From: Candidatus Eisenbergiella merdavium
GTDB taxonomy: Bacteria > Bacillota > Clostridia > Lachnospirales > Lachnospiraceae
Direction: 5' to 3'
DNA length: 64,000 nucleotides
Assembly: GCA_019119595.1 (NCBI GenBank)
Contig: DWWS01000013.1
Span: 146,756 to 210,755, forward strand
The position numbers were made by a program, and so were the translations under genes. The notes under the pieces were generated by a model, which ran no database searches, had not been told where the DNA came from, and was given only the letters and a program-made list of their open reading frames with translations. Shown here piece after piece: positions 37,196 through 47,006 of the stretch. Position 1 is the first letter of the stretch, and the number at the start of each line of letters is the position of its first letter.

Positions 37196-39376
37196 ATGTC
37201 AGTTAAGATTGCATTGGCAGGAAATCCAAACTGCGGAAAAACAACGTTGTTCAATGCGCTGACCGGTTCCAATCAGTTCGTGGGAAACTGGCCGGGCGTA
37301 ACGGTGGAGAAAAAGGAAGGTAAGCTGAAGGGCAACAAGGATGTGGTCATCATGGACCTTCCGGGAATCTATTCCCTGTCCCCCTATACTCTGGAAGAAG
37401 TGGTTGCCAGAAATTATCTGATCACGGAAAGGCCCGACGCGATCCTGAACATCGTGGACGGAACCAACATCGAGCGTAACCTGTACCTGTCCACCCAGCT
37501 TCTTGAGCTGGGCATTCCGGTGCTGATGGCCGTAAACATGATGGACGTGGTGGAAAAGAACGGAGATAAGATCAACATCAGAAAGCTTAGCGAAAAGCTG
37601 GGCTGCGAGGTGGTCGAGATTTCCGCTCTGAAGGGAACCGGCGTGCAGAAGGCCGCGGAGAGAGCGGTCGCCCTCGCGCAGAAGAAGCAGAGCGCGCCCG
37701 TGGTACATACCTTTGCTCCTGAAGTGGAAGCGGTGATCGACGAGGTGGAGGGCATGCTGAAGGGTGTGCCGGAGGAGCAGAAGCGTTTCTTCGCCATCAA
37801 GCTTCTGGAAAAGGACGACAAGATCCAGGCGCAGATGACGAATGCGCCGGATGTGTCCGCTCAGATCGCCAGGCTGGAAAAGGAGATGGACGACGATACG
37901 GAGAGCATCATCACCAATGAAAGATACGTCTACATCTCCTCCATCATCGGAGACTGCTGCAAAAAGAACAGAAAAGGAAACATGACCACCTCGGATAAGA
38001 TCGACCGGATCGTGACCAACAGATGGGCGGCGCTTCCGATCTTTGCGGTCATCATGTATATCGTTTATTATGTTTCCGTCACGACGGTGGGAACCTGGGC
38101 GACGGACTGGGCCAATGACGGTGTGTTTGGAGAGGGCTGGAGCCTGTTCGGACTGGAGATTCCCGGCATCCCGGTGCTGGTGGAATCCCTGCTCACCTCC
38201 ATCGGCTGCGCGGACTGGCTGTCCGGCCTGATCCTTGACGGTATTGTTGCCGGTGTCGGCGCGGTTCTGGGCTTTGTGCCGCAGATCCTGGTGCTGTTCA
38301 TCTTCCTGGCCTTCCTGGAGGGCTGCGGCTACATGGCAAGGATCGCCTTCATCATGGACCGTATTTTCCGCAAATTCGGACTTTCCGGAAAATCCTTCAT
38401 CCCCATGCTGATCGGAACCGGCTGCGGTGTTCCCGGCGTTATGGCCTCCCGTACCATCGAAAATGACCGTGACCGCAAGATGACGATCATGACCACCACC
38501 TTCATTCCCTGCGGCGCGAAGCTTCCCATCATCGCGCTGATCGCGGGCGCTCTGTTCGGCGGCGCCTCCTGGGTGGCTCCCAGCGCGTATTTTGTGGGAA
38601 TTGCAGCCATCATCTGCTCCGGAATCATTTTAAAGAAGACAAAAATGTTCGCAGGCGATCCCGCTCCCTTCGTGATGGAGCTGCCCGCGTATCACCTTCC
38701 CACCGTCGGAAGCGTGCTGCGCAGCATGTGGGAGCGCGGCTGGTCCTTCATCAAGAAGGCGGGAACCATCATCCTCCTTTCCACCATCGTGATCTGGTTC
38801 ACCAGCTATTTCGGATGGGTGGACGGACAGTTCAGAATGCTTGAGGATATGGAGCTTGACCACAGCATCCTTGCGGCCATCGGAAACGCCATCGCATGGA
38901 TCTTCATCCCGCTGGGATGGGGCGACTGGAGAAGCGCGGTCGCGGCGGTCACCGGACTTGTGGCAAAGGAAAACGTGGTCGGAACCTTCGGCATCCTTTA
39001 CGGCTTTGCCGAGGTGGCCGAGGACGGCGCGGAATTCTGGGGAACGCTGGCAGGCAGCATGACGGCTGTTGCGGCTTATTCCTTCCTGGTGTTTAACCTG
39101 CTGTGCGCACCCTGCTTCGCAGCCATGGGCGCCATCAAGAGGGAGATGAACAACGCGAAATGGTTCTGGTTCGCCATCGGCTATCAGACGATCCTGGCTT
39201 ACTGCGCATCCCTGTGCATCTACCAGATCGGAACCCTTATCACCACAGGAGCCTTCGGGATCGGAACGGTCGCAGCCATTCTCCTTGTGATCTTCTTCCT
39301 TTACCTGCTTTTCCGCCCCTTTAAGGAGAGCAGAACCCTGAAGGTGGATCTGAAGAAGATGGCCAAGGCGGGCTGA
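37196..39376 (+). CDS. feoB: Ferrous iron transporter B
   Basis: GNPNCGKTTLFNALTGSNQFVGNWPGVTVEKKEG, DLPGIYSL, gate motif GTGCGVPG. Confidence 0.96.
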   Translation: MSVKIALAGNPNCGKTTLFNALTGSNQFVGNWPGVTVEKKEGKLKGNKDVVIMDLPGIYSLSPYTLEEVVARNYLITERPDAILNIVDGTNIERNLYLSTQLLELGIPVLMAVNMMDVVEKNGDKINIRKLSEKLGCEVVEISALKGTGVQKAAERAVALAQKKQSAPVVHTFAPEVEAVIDEVEGMLKGVPEEQKRFFAIKLLEKDDKIQAQMTNAPDVSAQIARLEKEMDDDTESIITNERYVYISSIIGDCCKKNRKGNMTTSDKIDRIVTNRWAALPIFAVIMYIVYYVSVTTVGTWATDWANDGVFGEGWSLFGLEIPGIPVLVESLLTSIGCADWLSGLILDGIVAGVGAVLGFVPQILVLFIFLAFLEGCGYMARIAFIMDRIFRKFGLSGKSFIPMLIGTGCGVPGVMASRTIENDRDRKMTIMTTTFIPCGAKLPIIALIAGALFGGASWVAPSAYFVGIAAIICSGIILKKTKMFAGDPAPFVMELPAYHLPTVGSVLRSMWERGWSFIKKAGTIILLSTIVIWFTSYFGWVDGQFRMLEDMELDHSILAAIGNAIAWIFIPLGWGDWRSAVAAVTGLVAKENVVGTFGILYGFAEVAEDGAEFWGTLAGSMTAVAAYSFLVFNLLCAPCFAAMGAIKREMNNAKWFWFAIGYQTILAYCASLCIYQIGTLITTGAFGIGTVAAILLVIFFLYLLFRPFKESRTLKVDLKKMAKAG

Positions 39377-39431
39377 CCCGGTCAGAACAGAAGATGATTC
39401 GATCAGAATAACGGATAAAAGAAAAGAAAAG

Positions 39432-39466
39432 ACGGCATGGTCGGTTTGATGAGACCATGCCGTTTT
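39432..39466 (+). terminator. Rho-independent terminator after feoB
   Basis: ACGGCATGGTC...GACCATGCCGT-TTT. Confidence 0.75.
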
Positions 39467-39620
39467 GCTGCGCTTTTTTGAGGATGCAGTTGTTTTTGAA
39501 ACTAAAACTGAAACGAGATTTTCAAAGCAGTTTTCAAAGCAGTTTGTTGGAAATCAAAAGTGTTTGCAGTATAATATAGAGTGTTATATTTTAATTTGCT
39601 TTTGGGCGAGAGGTTTTCGT

Positions 39621-41012
39621 ATGAGCAAAAAAGGCGGTGGATTTTGGAATAAACCGTTCGGCGGCATCTTTGATTTCAATAAGGATGGCAAAGAGGATTT
39701 CGGCGAACAATGGATCGGTTTCAAAATCCTTGAAGAATGTACCAAAGAAGAAAAAGATATGAATGACTATGATTCTGATCATTCATCATTCGACTCTGAT
39801 TTTGATGACGATGATACCATAGATACCTCCTGGCGTGAGCTCTGCGAGGACGGTTCAGAGTTTGGAATTGACCCGGAGGACTATGAAAACGAAGAAGAAT
39901 ATGAGGAAGCCCTGAACGAAGCAAAGGAAAATGCAGGATCGGTTGATGTATCATTTCAAATAACGGTTGAATGTCCTGCACTTGATGCGTTGGATGAAAT
40001 AAAAAAAGCAGACAGCATACTTGCTGCCAATTACCTGGCTCACGACGCAGGTTTCTTGTATTCGCAGGCAATTAAAGACAATTTCAAATTACCTGTATCC
40101 CTTCCCGATGAAGATGAAACACCGGAGTACGAGTTCTCCCAGATCATTGGCAAAATCGCAAAGCGTGACATTCCCCTTGCTTTTGAGGTCTGGTCCTGGA
40201 GTTTAGACCAATTTTTACCCTACGCACAATATGACGAGTACGCAGAATCCGAGCTGACGAACGGCGTAATAGACAGCATGTACGATTATCCGGATCATTT
40301 CAGAACGGAGCTTGTCCGCTATATGGATAAGAACCCGAATTTCAGTCAGAAAATTATGGGTGCCAGCAAGGAGCTTGCAGACGACCTGCCCGAATTGGTG
40401 TATGAAGCTTTGAAAGACGGCTTGTTCCGCACGGCACAGGCCCTCTTCAAAAGCGGGCTGAAGAAAGCTGAAGATCAATGGAAAGCCATCAACAAGCTGA
40501 CCGATCGCACGATTAACTGCTGTAAGAAATACGATGAATTGGAACCCATTAAATCATTCAAGGAGCATCTGTTCCCACTTGTAAAAGCCATCGAAACTGG
40601 TATGGTGCAGGACGAGATAGCCGAATGGGAACAGGATATTGATAAGTACATAGCCCATCAAGAGGCGTTCAGGGATGTCCTAAATGCCCGGCTGGAAAAA
40701 AAGCGACATAAAGCGCGGGAGGAACGTCTGCGGCAACGGCAAAACTATGTAAATCCGCAGGACCCCAAGCTTACAGATGACAAAAACATCTATATCATCT
40801 GCGGTGTAATTTTCCCCCACGCAGTAAAGCCTTATCACTACAGGACTGATGGCGGCTCCATTAAGATTGGAGATACGGTTCTTGTGCCGGTATGCGATAA
40901 AGAAACAACAGGAACGGTTGTGTCTGTCGGGCAGTATATGCGTATAGCTGCTCCGTTCCCTGTTGACAGGACAAAGTTTATTATCAGGAAGATCCCGGAT
41001 GAAACGGAGTGA
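39621..41012 (+). CDS. Uncharacterised acidic protein with a C-terminal PriA/3'BD-like segment
   Basis: N-terminal FDFNKDGKEDFGE (EF-hand-like), acidic DSDHSSFDSDFDDDD, C-terminal SIKIGDTVLVPVCDKETTGTVVSVGQYM. Confidence 0.65.
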   Translation: MSKKGGGFWNKPFGGIFDFNKDGKEDFGEQWIGFKILEECTKEEKDMNDYDSDHSSFDSDFDDDDTIDTSWRELCEDGSEFGIDPEDYENEEEYEEALNEAKENAGSVDVSFQITVECPALDALDEIKKADSILAANYLAHDAGFLYSQAIKDNFKLPVSLPDEDETPEYEFSQIIGKIAKRDIPLAFEVWSWSLDQFLPYAQYDEYAESELTNGVIDSMYDYPDHFRTELVRYMDKNPNFSQKIMGASKELADDLPELVYEALKDGLFRTAQALFKSGLKKAEDQWKAINKLTDRTINCCKKYDELEPIKSFKEHLFPLVKAIETGMVQDEIAEWEQDIDKYIAHQEAFRDVLNARLEKKRHKAREERLRQRQNYVNPQDPKLTDDKNIYIICGVIFPHAVKPYHYRTDGGSIKIGDTVLVPVCDKETTGTVVSVGQYMRIAAPFPVDRTKFIIRKIPDETE

Positions 41013-41239
41013 GTTTTTGAGCAAATTTAACTCCTGCGATCCTATTCCTGAAAGTTTCAGAAAAAGCATCGAATGGTCTCAAAGGGCATTGTATAGAGTT
41101 TTATATCATAGTACTATATAAAACGAAAGTACGATTAATCTCTTTCGCGTATGGGGGATCTGACTTGTATCATATACGGAGTTAAAAGAACATTGATCAT
41201 AAAAACCATAATATGCATCAGGGAGGAGAGAAACAAAAA

Positions 41240-41893
41240 ATGGAACGTAAGATCGATCTTTCTGAGATTTCTGACGGAAAGCTGTACACAGCGGAGGATC
41301 TGGTGAAGGCAGGCTGCGGCGACTGCGCGGGCTGTTCGTCCTGCTGCCGGGAGACTGGCAATACGATCATTCTGGATCCCTATGACATCTGGCAGCTTGG
41401 CCGGGGAACGAAAATGACCTTCACGGAGCTGCTGGAGCAGGGGAGGATCGAGCTGAACATGGCGGACGGCGTGATCCTGCCGAATCTGAAGCTGGGAGAA
41501 AAGGGAGAGGGCTGCAGCTTTCTGAACGAGGCGGGCAGATGCTCCATCCACGCCTTCCGGCCGGGCCTGTGCAGGCTGTTCCCGCTGGGAAGGCTGTATG
41601 AGGATGGGAGTTTTCGTTATTTTCTGCAGGTTCACGAATGCAGCAGAACGAACCGTTCCAAGGTCAGGGTGAAAAAATGGATCGGAATCCCCGATATCAA
41701 ACGCTACGAGGCCTTTGTTCTGGTCTGGCACGACTATCTGAAAAAAATTGGGAATGAAGTAAAGAGCGCCGGAGAGGAAGCCCGGATGAAGGAGCTGACC
41801 ATGTCCGTGCTCAGGCGCTTTTATCTTCCCCCCTATGACGAACGGGATTTTTATGAGCAGTTTTACGAACGCATGAAATTAGGAGAAAATTAA
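41240..41893 (+). CDS. YkgJ family cysteine cluster protein
   Basis: CGDCAGCSSCCRETGNTIILDPYDIWQL...CSFLNEAGRCSIHAFRPGLCRLFPLGR. Confidence 0.85.
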   Translation: MERKIDLSEISDGKLYTAEDLVKAGCGDCAGCSSCCRETGNTIILDPYDIWQLGRGTKMTFTELLEQGRIELNMADGVILPNLKLGEKGEGCSFLNEAGRCSIHAFRPGLCRLFPLGRLYEDGSFRYFLQVHECSRTNRSKVRVKKWIGIPDIKRYEAFVLVWHDYLKKIGNEVKSAGEEARMKELTMSVLRRFYLPPYDERDFYEQFYERMKLGEN

Positions 41894-42019
41894 GAAATTT
41901 TGTTCTTGACGCGGGTTGGGTGCAGGGGGTAATCTGTTAAGGAGACATTAAGAAATCATTACAAAATTCTGAAATCTTTTCTGTCCATCCAACGAAAGAA
42001 AATAAGGAGCAGATTCCCC

Positions 42020-43612
42020 ATGAAATATAGATGTATGCTTAAGATAACGGCTGTCTTCCTGACGGCGGCTTTTTTTACGGTGTCCCTGCCGGCACCTTCC
42101 CTTGCGGCGGAGCTTCCTTCCGGCGGAGCGCTTGAAAGCGAGATGACAGAGGGCGAGGGAACGGAGACTGAGGCGCCGGGAAATGAGGGGACGGAGAGCG
42201 AAGCGCAGACGGCAGGTACGGAAAGCGCGGAGATTTCTGAAACGGATGCGGAGAGTTCCGCTGAAGAAGAAACGCAGACGGCAGAGAGCTGGCCTGCGGG
42301 GCCGGCCATCGCTGCACCGTCGGGGATCCTGATGGAAGCCGCTACCGGTACCGTTCTGTACGATAAAAACATGCATGAGCAGCACTATCCGGCGAGCATT
42401 ACCAAGGTCATGACGGCGCTGCTCGCCATTGAAAACTGCGATCTGGATGAAATTGTGACCGTGCCCCATGAGGCGGTATACATGGAGGATAAGGGCTCCC
42501 ATATCGCGCTGGATGAGGGAGAGGAGCTGTCGGTGGAGGACTGCCTGTATGCCATCATGCTGGCTTCCGCCAACGACGCGGCGTATGCTCTTGCAGTACA
42601 TGTGGGAGGCTCCATCGAGGGCTTTGCCGATATGATGAACGAAAGGGCGCTGGAGCTGGGCTGTCAGGACACGCATTTTACCAATCCCCACGGGCTTCCG
42701 GACGAGAATCATGTGACCAGCGCATACGATATGGCCCTGATCACAAGAGAGGCATTGAAGCACGAGATTTTCCGCACGGTTTCCGGGACGACCTTTTATG
42801 AGATCCAGCCCTCCGAGAACCAGCCTGATCTGATCCCCATGTCCCATCACCACAAGATGCTTTTTGGAGGCAGATATCATTATGACGGCGTATTCGCAGG
42901 AAAGAACGGCTATACAACGGCAGCGCAGAATACTCTGGTTACCTGTGCGCAGAGGGATGGGATGGACCTGATCTGTGTTACAATGGAAACGCAGGGGCAG
43001 CAGGTCTATGTGGATGCGGCGACGCTGTTTGATTTTGGCTTTGAAAATTTTAAAAAGGCGGATATCGCGGAACATACCTCCGGCGGCGTGACGGCCTCCG
43101 TTCATGCGAGGACGAACGGTGTGGAAAGCGGCGTGGCGCCGACGGAGGAAATCCCGGTTCAGCTTGAGGAAGACGGTTACGTGGTCCTTCCCGCTTCCGT
43201 CTCATGGGAGGAACTGGAGCCGGTCCTTTATTACGATACAGAGAATGCGAAGGAGGGAGGAAGCGCAACGCTGGAATACAGCTATGCGGGACGCCTGGTC
43301 GGTCAGGCGGAAATCGCGCTTCCCGCTTCTCTTGTAATTCCGGAGGAGACACCTGCGCCGGTGGAAACGGAAGCTGTCGAAGAAACGGTCAGGGAGGAAA
43401 AAAACGGTTTCCCGTGGCTGTATCTTGCGGCCGGAATTGCGGCGGCGGCCGCTTTGGCCGGCGGCGGTTATCTTTTCGTCAGACGCCAGATCTGGAAAGC
43501 CAGATGGCGCAGGAGAAGATCCGGCAGGAGGGATCCGGTTTACCGCCAGCATGTGAGAAGAAATAACGTTTATCACGTTCAGGCAAGAAAGCGGAGCTGG
43601 TGGAGAAGGTAG
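42020..43612 (+). CDS. D-alanyl-D-alanine carboxypeptidase (PBP5/DacF type)
   Basis: Signal peptide, SxxK YPASITKVMTALLAI, SxN SANDAAYAL, KTG-like KNGYTTAA, C-terminal TM. Confidence 0.92.
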   Translation: MKYRCMLKITAVFLTAAFFTVSLPAPSLAAELPSGGALESEMTEGEGTETEAPGNEGTESEAQTAGTESAEISETDAESSAEEETQTAESWPAGPAIAAPSGILMEAATGTVLYDKNMHEQHYPASITKVMTALLAIENCDLDEIVTVPHEAVYMEDKGSHIALDEGEELSVEDCLYAIMLASANDAAYALAVHVGGSIEGFADMMNERALELGCQDTHFTNPHGLPDENHVTSAYDMALITREALKHEIFRTVSGTTFYEIQPSENQPDLIPMSHHHKMLFGGRYHYDGVFAGKNGYTTAAQNTLVTCAQRDGMDLICVTMETQGQQVYVDAATLFDFGFENFKKADIAEHTSGGVTASVHARTNGVESGVAPTEEIPVQLEEDGYVVLPASVSWEELEPVLYYDTENAKEGGSATLEYSYAGRLVGQAEIALPASLVIPEETPAPVETEAVEETVREEKNGFPWLYLAAGIAAAAALAGGGYLFVRRQIWKARWRRRRSGRRDPVYRQHVRRNNVYHVQARKRSWWRR

Positions 43613-43615
43613 CAG

Positions 43616-43884
43616 GGGGTAAACGGTCTTCTGTTCACACAGGAAAACGATGCTGTCAGGCAGTTCATGAAAGAAACGGCATCGGATCCACTTGTGCTGG
43701 AGAATCAGCGGTTAGCCCTTCTGAATCAGCAGGCCATGCTTTTTTATCAGCAGCAGGCCGATCCGGTTCTTTGCCAACAGGCGCTCTTAACATACAGGAG
43801 CTTGCCGCCGCTGTGCAGCAGTCCACCGCGCAGCCTGCGCGCTATGAATATGAATTAAGAAAGAACGTAAAGGGGCCGGAGTGA
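43616..43884 (+). pseudogene. Probable frameshifted short gene downstream of the carboxypeptidase
   Basis: Frame 1 VNGLLFTQENDAVRQFMKETASDPLVLENQRLALLNQQAMLFYQQQADPVLCQQ continues plausibly in another frame as NIQELAAAVQQSTAQPARYEYELRKNVKGPE*. Confidence 0.35.
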
Positions 43885-43902
43885 ATCCGGCCCCGATTTC
43901 TG

Positions 43903-44451
43903 TCAGAGAGCTGTTGCCTGAAGCTGTGAGAGCGTTTCCTTTACATCCCGCATTTGCGTGTCGAGCCGGTTTACCCGGATGGCAAGCATTTCAACCTCAG
44001 TCTGAGGCTTCATGGCTTCATGCAGATTTCTTGCCAGATCCAAATGTCCCTCGGCCACACGGCGGATGCCTGTTGTAATTTCATTTTCTATGGTCAGCCT
44101 GGTCTGCTTCAGGTCATTTTCTATTGTCCCAAGCCGGAAAACCTCATTTTCAACGGAGTCCATGCGGTTCTCAAGCTTGTCCATACGGCCCTCCAGGCCA
44201 TCCATACGGCCCTCCAGGCCGTCCATGCGGTTCTCAAGCTTGTCCATGCGGCCCTCCAGGCCGTCCATGCGGTTCTCAAGCTTGTCCATACGGCCCTCTA
44301 GGCCATCCATACGGCCCTCCAGGCTGTCCATGCGGTTCTCAAGCTTATCCATGCGGCCTTCTAGTCTGTCAAATCTGTATTCAAACTTACCTTCAAGACT
44401 GTCGATTTTTGTTACGATGACGGTCAGTATTTCCTTTAATTCATGATCCAT
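43903..44451 (-). CDS. Coiled-coil protein with ten LE[GN]RMD[KGS] heptads
   Basis: FDRLEGRMDKLENRMDSLEGRMDGLEGRMDKLENRMDGLEGRMDKLENRMDGLEGRMDGLEGRMDKLENRMDSVENE. Confidence 0.8.
   Translation of the reverse strand: MDHELKEILTVIVTKIDSLEGKFEYRFDRLEGRMDKLENRMDSLEGRMDGLEGRMDKLENRMDGLEGRMDKLENRMDGLEGRMDGLEGRMDKLENRMDSVENEVFRLGTIENDLKQTRLTIENEITTGIRRVAEGHLDLARNLHEAMKPQTEVEMLAIRVNRLDTQMRDVKETLSQLQATAL
44158..44367 (-). repeat. 21-bp tandem repeat array encoding the heptads
   Basis: Mostly alternating units TCCATGCGGTTCTCAAGCTTG and TCCATRCGGCCCTCCAGGCCG on the + strand. Confidence 0.85.
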
Positions 44452-44634
44452 ACAGGAACCTCCAATCTTTTTTTGCCAGGCGCCTTTGATGTGATATGAC
44501 TATATCATAAAAGAAGAGAGGTGTAAATGAATTCAAAATTCAATAAAATTGACCATTGGCACAAGCGCCACGGATGAACGGAAGAGGACGGAAAGGCGGG
44601 CTGCGGCGGCCATGCATTCGCTTCGCGCAGGATC

Positions 44635-44871
44635 CTATTTTACCATTTCCTTCAGCTCCCTCAGAAGCTGTATGTCCTCGGCGGTCAGCCTCAGGTTGGT
44701 TCCGATCTGTCTGCCGTCGGGGGAGGTGATGGTCACGTCTATGATGGTTCCCTGCTCCATAGCGGTTTTGGAAGCCGCGTTCAAAAACGCCGGAAACTTG
44801 GGATGACGGGTCTGAAACTGTTCCCAGGCGCCCTTTAGCTGAAGCAGCTTAAGCGGATTGATGCTGTTCAT
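44635..44871 (-). CDS. Small conserved-looking protein of unknown function
   Basis: MNSINPLKLLQLKGAWEQFQTRHPKFPAFLNAASKTAMEQGTIIDVTITSPDGRQIGTNLRLTAEDIQLLRELKEMVK; SD AAGGAG. Confidence 0.7.
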   Translation of the reverse strand: MNSINPLKLLQLKGAWEQFQTRHPKFPAFLNAASKTAMEQGTIIDVTITSPDGRQIGTNLRLTAEDIQLLRELKEMVK

Positions 44872-45052
44872 TATTTTCTCCTTTGCCACGATCTGATTCC
44901 TGATGCCGGAGCGCTCCGGCGCTTATTCAGTTTACAGGAGGCATCCGGTATTGTCAAATCTTATCGAACCGGTTGAAAAGGCGCGGGCATTTACGGTATA
45001 ATTGACGAAAAGAGGTTCCGGATGCGTAAAACGCTTCGGCAGGGAGGAAATC

Positions 45053-46036
45053 ATGATATTTAAGTGCCAGAGCTGCGGCGGAAATGTGGTATATGACCCG
45101 GAGCAGGGAAGGATGCACTGCCCGTACTGCGACGGCGTGGATACGCAGAAGCAGGAGGCGGGAGACGGCCGGATGGTCTGCAAAAACTGCGGCGCGCCCC
45201 TTGAGGCGGGAGAATTCGGCTCCGCCGTAAGGTGCGCTTACTGCGGACAGTACACGATCCTGGACGATCGGATCGGGGATGCGTACCGCCCCCGCTTTAT
45301 CCTTCCGTTTAAGATTGGGAAGAGGGAAGCGTCTGAGCGGCTGCAGGGCGAGTTTAAAAACCGGATCTTTGCGCCGGATTCCTTCCTTTCAGAGGCGACG
45401 CTGTCACGGATGGAAGGGAGCTATGTCCCATTCTGGCTGTATGATATGGCCGCGGATTGTCATTATGACGGAACGGGAACCAGGGTACGGGTGTGGAGAA
45501 GCGGCGATACGGAATATACGGAAACCTCCTGGTTTCATGTGCTGCGGGATATGCAGGTGCAGTTTGACAAGGTTCCTGCCGATGCCTCCAGGCAGCTTCC
45601 GGACGAGATCATGGATCTGATGGAGCCCTATGAGTATGGAGGGCTTCAGGATTTTACGCCGGAATATATGTCCGGCTTTCTGGGAGAGGTATATAACGGT
45701 CCCAGTGAGGAGTTTTCGCCCCGGGCGCAGGAAAAGGCCAGAGCGGATGCGAAAAGCCTGCTGATGCAGACCGTTTCCGGCTATTCCACCCTCATTCCGA
45801 ATCAGGAGACGGTGGACGTCAGGCAGCAGGACGCGCAGTATGCGCTGCTTCCGGTCTGGTGCTACAGATACCGCTACCGGGACAGGGATTATGACTGCTA
45901 TGTGAACGGCCAGACGGGGAAGATGGCGGGAGAGCTTCCGCTGTCTGTTCCCTGCATGCTGCTCTACACAGGCACGTTTTTTGCCTGTCTGACTGCAGTG
46001 CTGATGCTGATCTGGGCGTGCATTTCGCTTTTTTAG
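45053..46036 (+). CDS. Zinc-ribbon membrane protein
   Basis: MIFKCQSCGGNVVYDPEQGRMHCPYCDG...MVCKNCGAPLEAGEFGSAVRCAYCGQYTIL, C-terminal TM. Confidence 0.78.
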   Translation: MIFKCQSCGGNVVYDPEQGRMHCPYCDGVDTQKQEAGDGRMVCKNCGAPLEAGEFGSAVRCAYCGQYTILDDRIGDAYRPRFILPFKIGKREASERLQGEFKNRIFAPDSFLSEATLSRMEGSYVPFWLYDMAADCHYDGTGTRVRVWRSGDTEYTETSWFHVLRDMQVQFDKVPADASRQLPDEIMDLMEPYEYGGLQDFTPEYMSGFLGEVYNGPSEEFSPRAQEKARADAKSLLMQTVSGYSTLIPNQETVDVRQQDAQYALLPVWCYRYRYRDRDYDCYVNGQTGKMAGELPLSVPCMLLYTGTFFACLTAVLMLIWACISLF

Positions 46037-46071
46037 AAGAAGGACGGGAAAGCTTCGGCGTGGAGGGCTTC

Positions 46072-46986
46072 ATGGGAAACGGAGATATCAACTGGAAAAA
46101 ATATTTTGCATACTTCAAATACTGGTTTCTTGCCATCCTTCTGCTTGCCGTGCTGTTCGCGGTTCTGTCCGGGGTTCGGGAGCGCGCGGCGCAGGGGCGG
46201 GGAAATGTTGCGGAACGGACGAACCGGGAATGCGATACCTCAGAGCGGGTCTTCGACTATGCGGATGTGCTGACCGAAAGCCAGGAGGAGGCGTTAAGGG
46301 CCTTGATCGCGGAGAAGGAGGCGCAGACCGCCTGCGATATCGTGCTGGTTACGCTGAATGAATCCCTTGCGGAATATGCCGCAGCCTATGAGGACAGGAT
46401 GGGATGGCTTTCCCCCTCCCAATATACGATGGTATATGCGGATAATTTTTATGATGAGCACAAATTCGGCTATGACAGGCCTCACGGCGACGGGGTGCTG
46501 CTTCTGGACAACTGGTATCGGGAAGCGGACGGCGGCGTGTATTCCTGGCTGAGTACCTGCGGCAGGGCGGAGGATCGCTTTTCCTCGGAAATGATTGATT
46601 CCCTGCTGACTGAGGCGCTCGCGGACGTGGAGCAGGATCCTTATGGAGCCTATGTGGAATATGTGAACCTGTTTGCCCGGATGATGACGGACAGCGGCGG
46701 TGTTCCGGAGATCCCGGCGGCTGTTCCCCTCGTTCTTTCGGTTATTGGGACGGCCCTGTTCGCGGCGGGCTCACTGAAGAATCACAAGGGAAAGAGGACC
46801 GTGAATCTCACCACCTATGTGGAAGGCGGGGAGCCGGAGCTGAGGAGGCGGGAGGACATATTTTTAAGAAAAACAGTGACGAAAAGACGTATTGAAACGA
46901 ATGGCGGTGGAGGAGGCAAAGGAGGAGGCGGACATCATGTTTCCTCCGGAGGCGTTTCCCATGGCGGAGGCGGCCACAGAAGGTAG
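46072..46986 (+). CDS. TPM domain protein with Gly/His-rich tail
   Basis: VFDYADVLTESQEEALRALIAEKEAQTACDIVLVTLNES; C-terminus GGGGKGGGGHHVSSGGVSHGGGGHRR. Confidence 0.8.
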   Translation: MGNGDINWKKYFAYFKYWFLAILLLAVLFAVLSGVRERAAQGRGNVAERTNRECDTSERVFDYADVLTESQEEALRALIAEKEAQTACDIVLVTLNESLAEYAAAYEDRMGWLSPSQYTMVYADNFYDEHKFGYDRPHGDGVLLLDNWYREADGGVYSWLSTCGRAEDRFSSEMIDSLLTEALADVEQDPYGAYVEYVNLFARMMTDSGGVPEIPAAVPLVLSVIGTALFAAGSLKNHKGKRTVNLTTYVEGGEPELRRREDIFLRKTVTKRRIETNGGGGGKGGGGHHVSSGGVSHGGGGHRR

Positions 46987-47006
46987 AGAGGAAAGGGGAT
47001 ATCAGA

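Noticed and set aside
43954-44446. Repetitive plus-strand ORFs (SMRFSSLSMRPSRPS..., CGSQACPYGPPGHP...)
   Set aside because: Antisense translations of the 21-bp heptad array; the minus-strand coiled-coil protein explains the repeats better.
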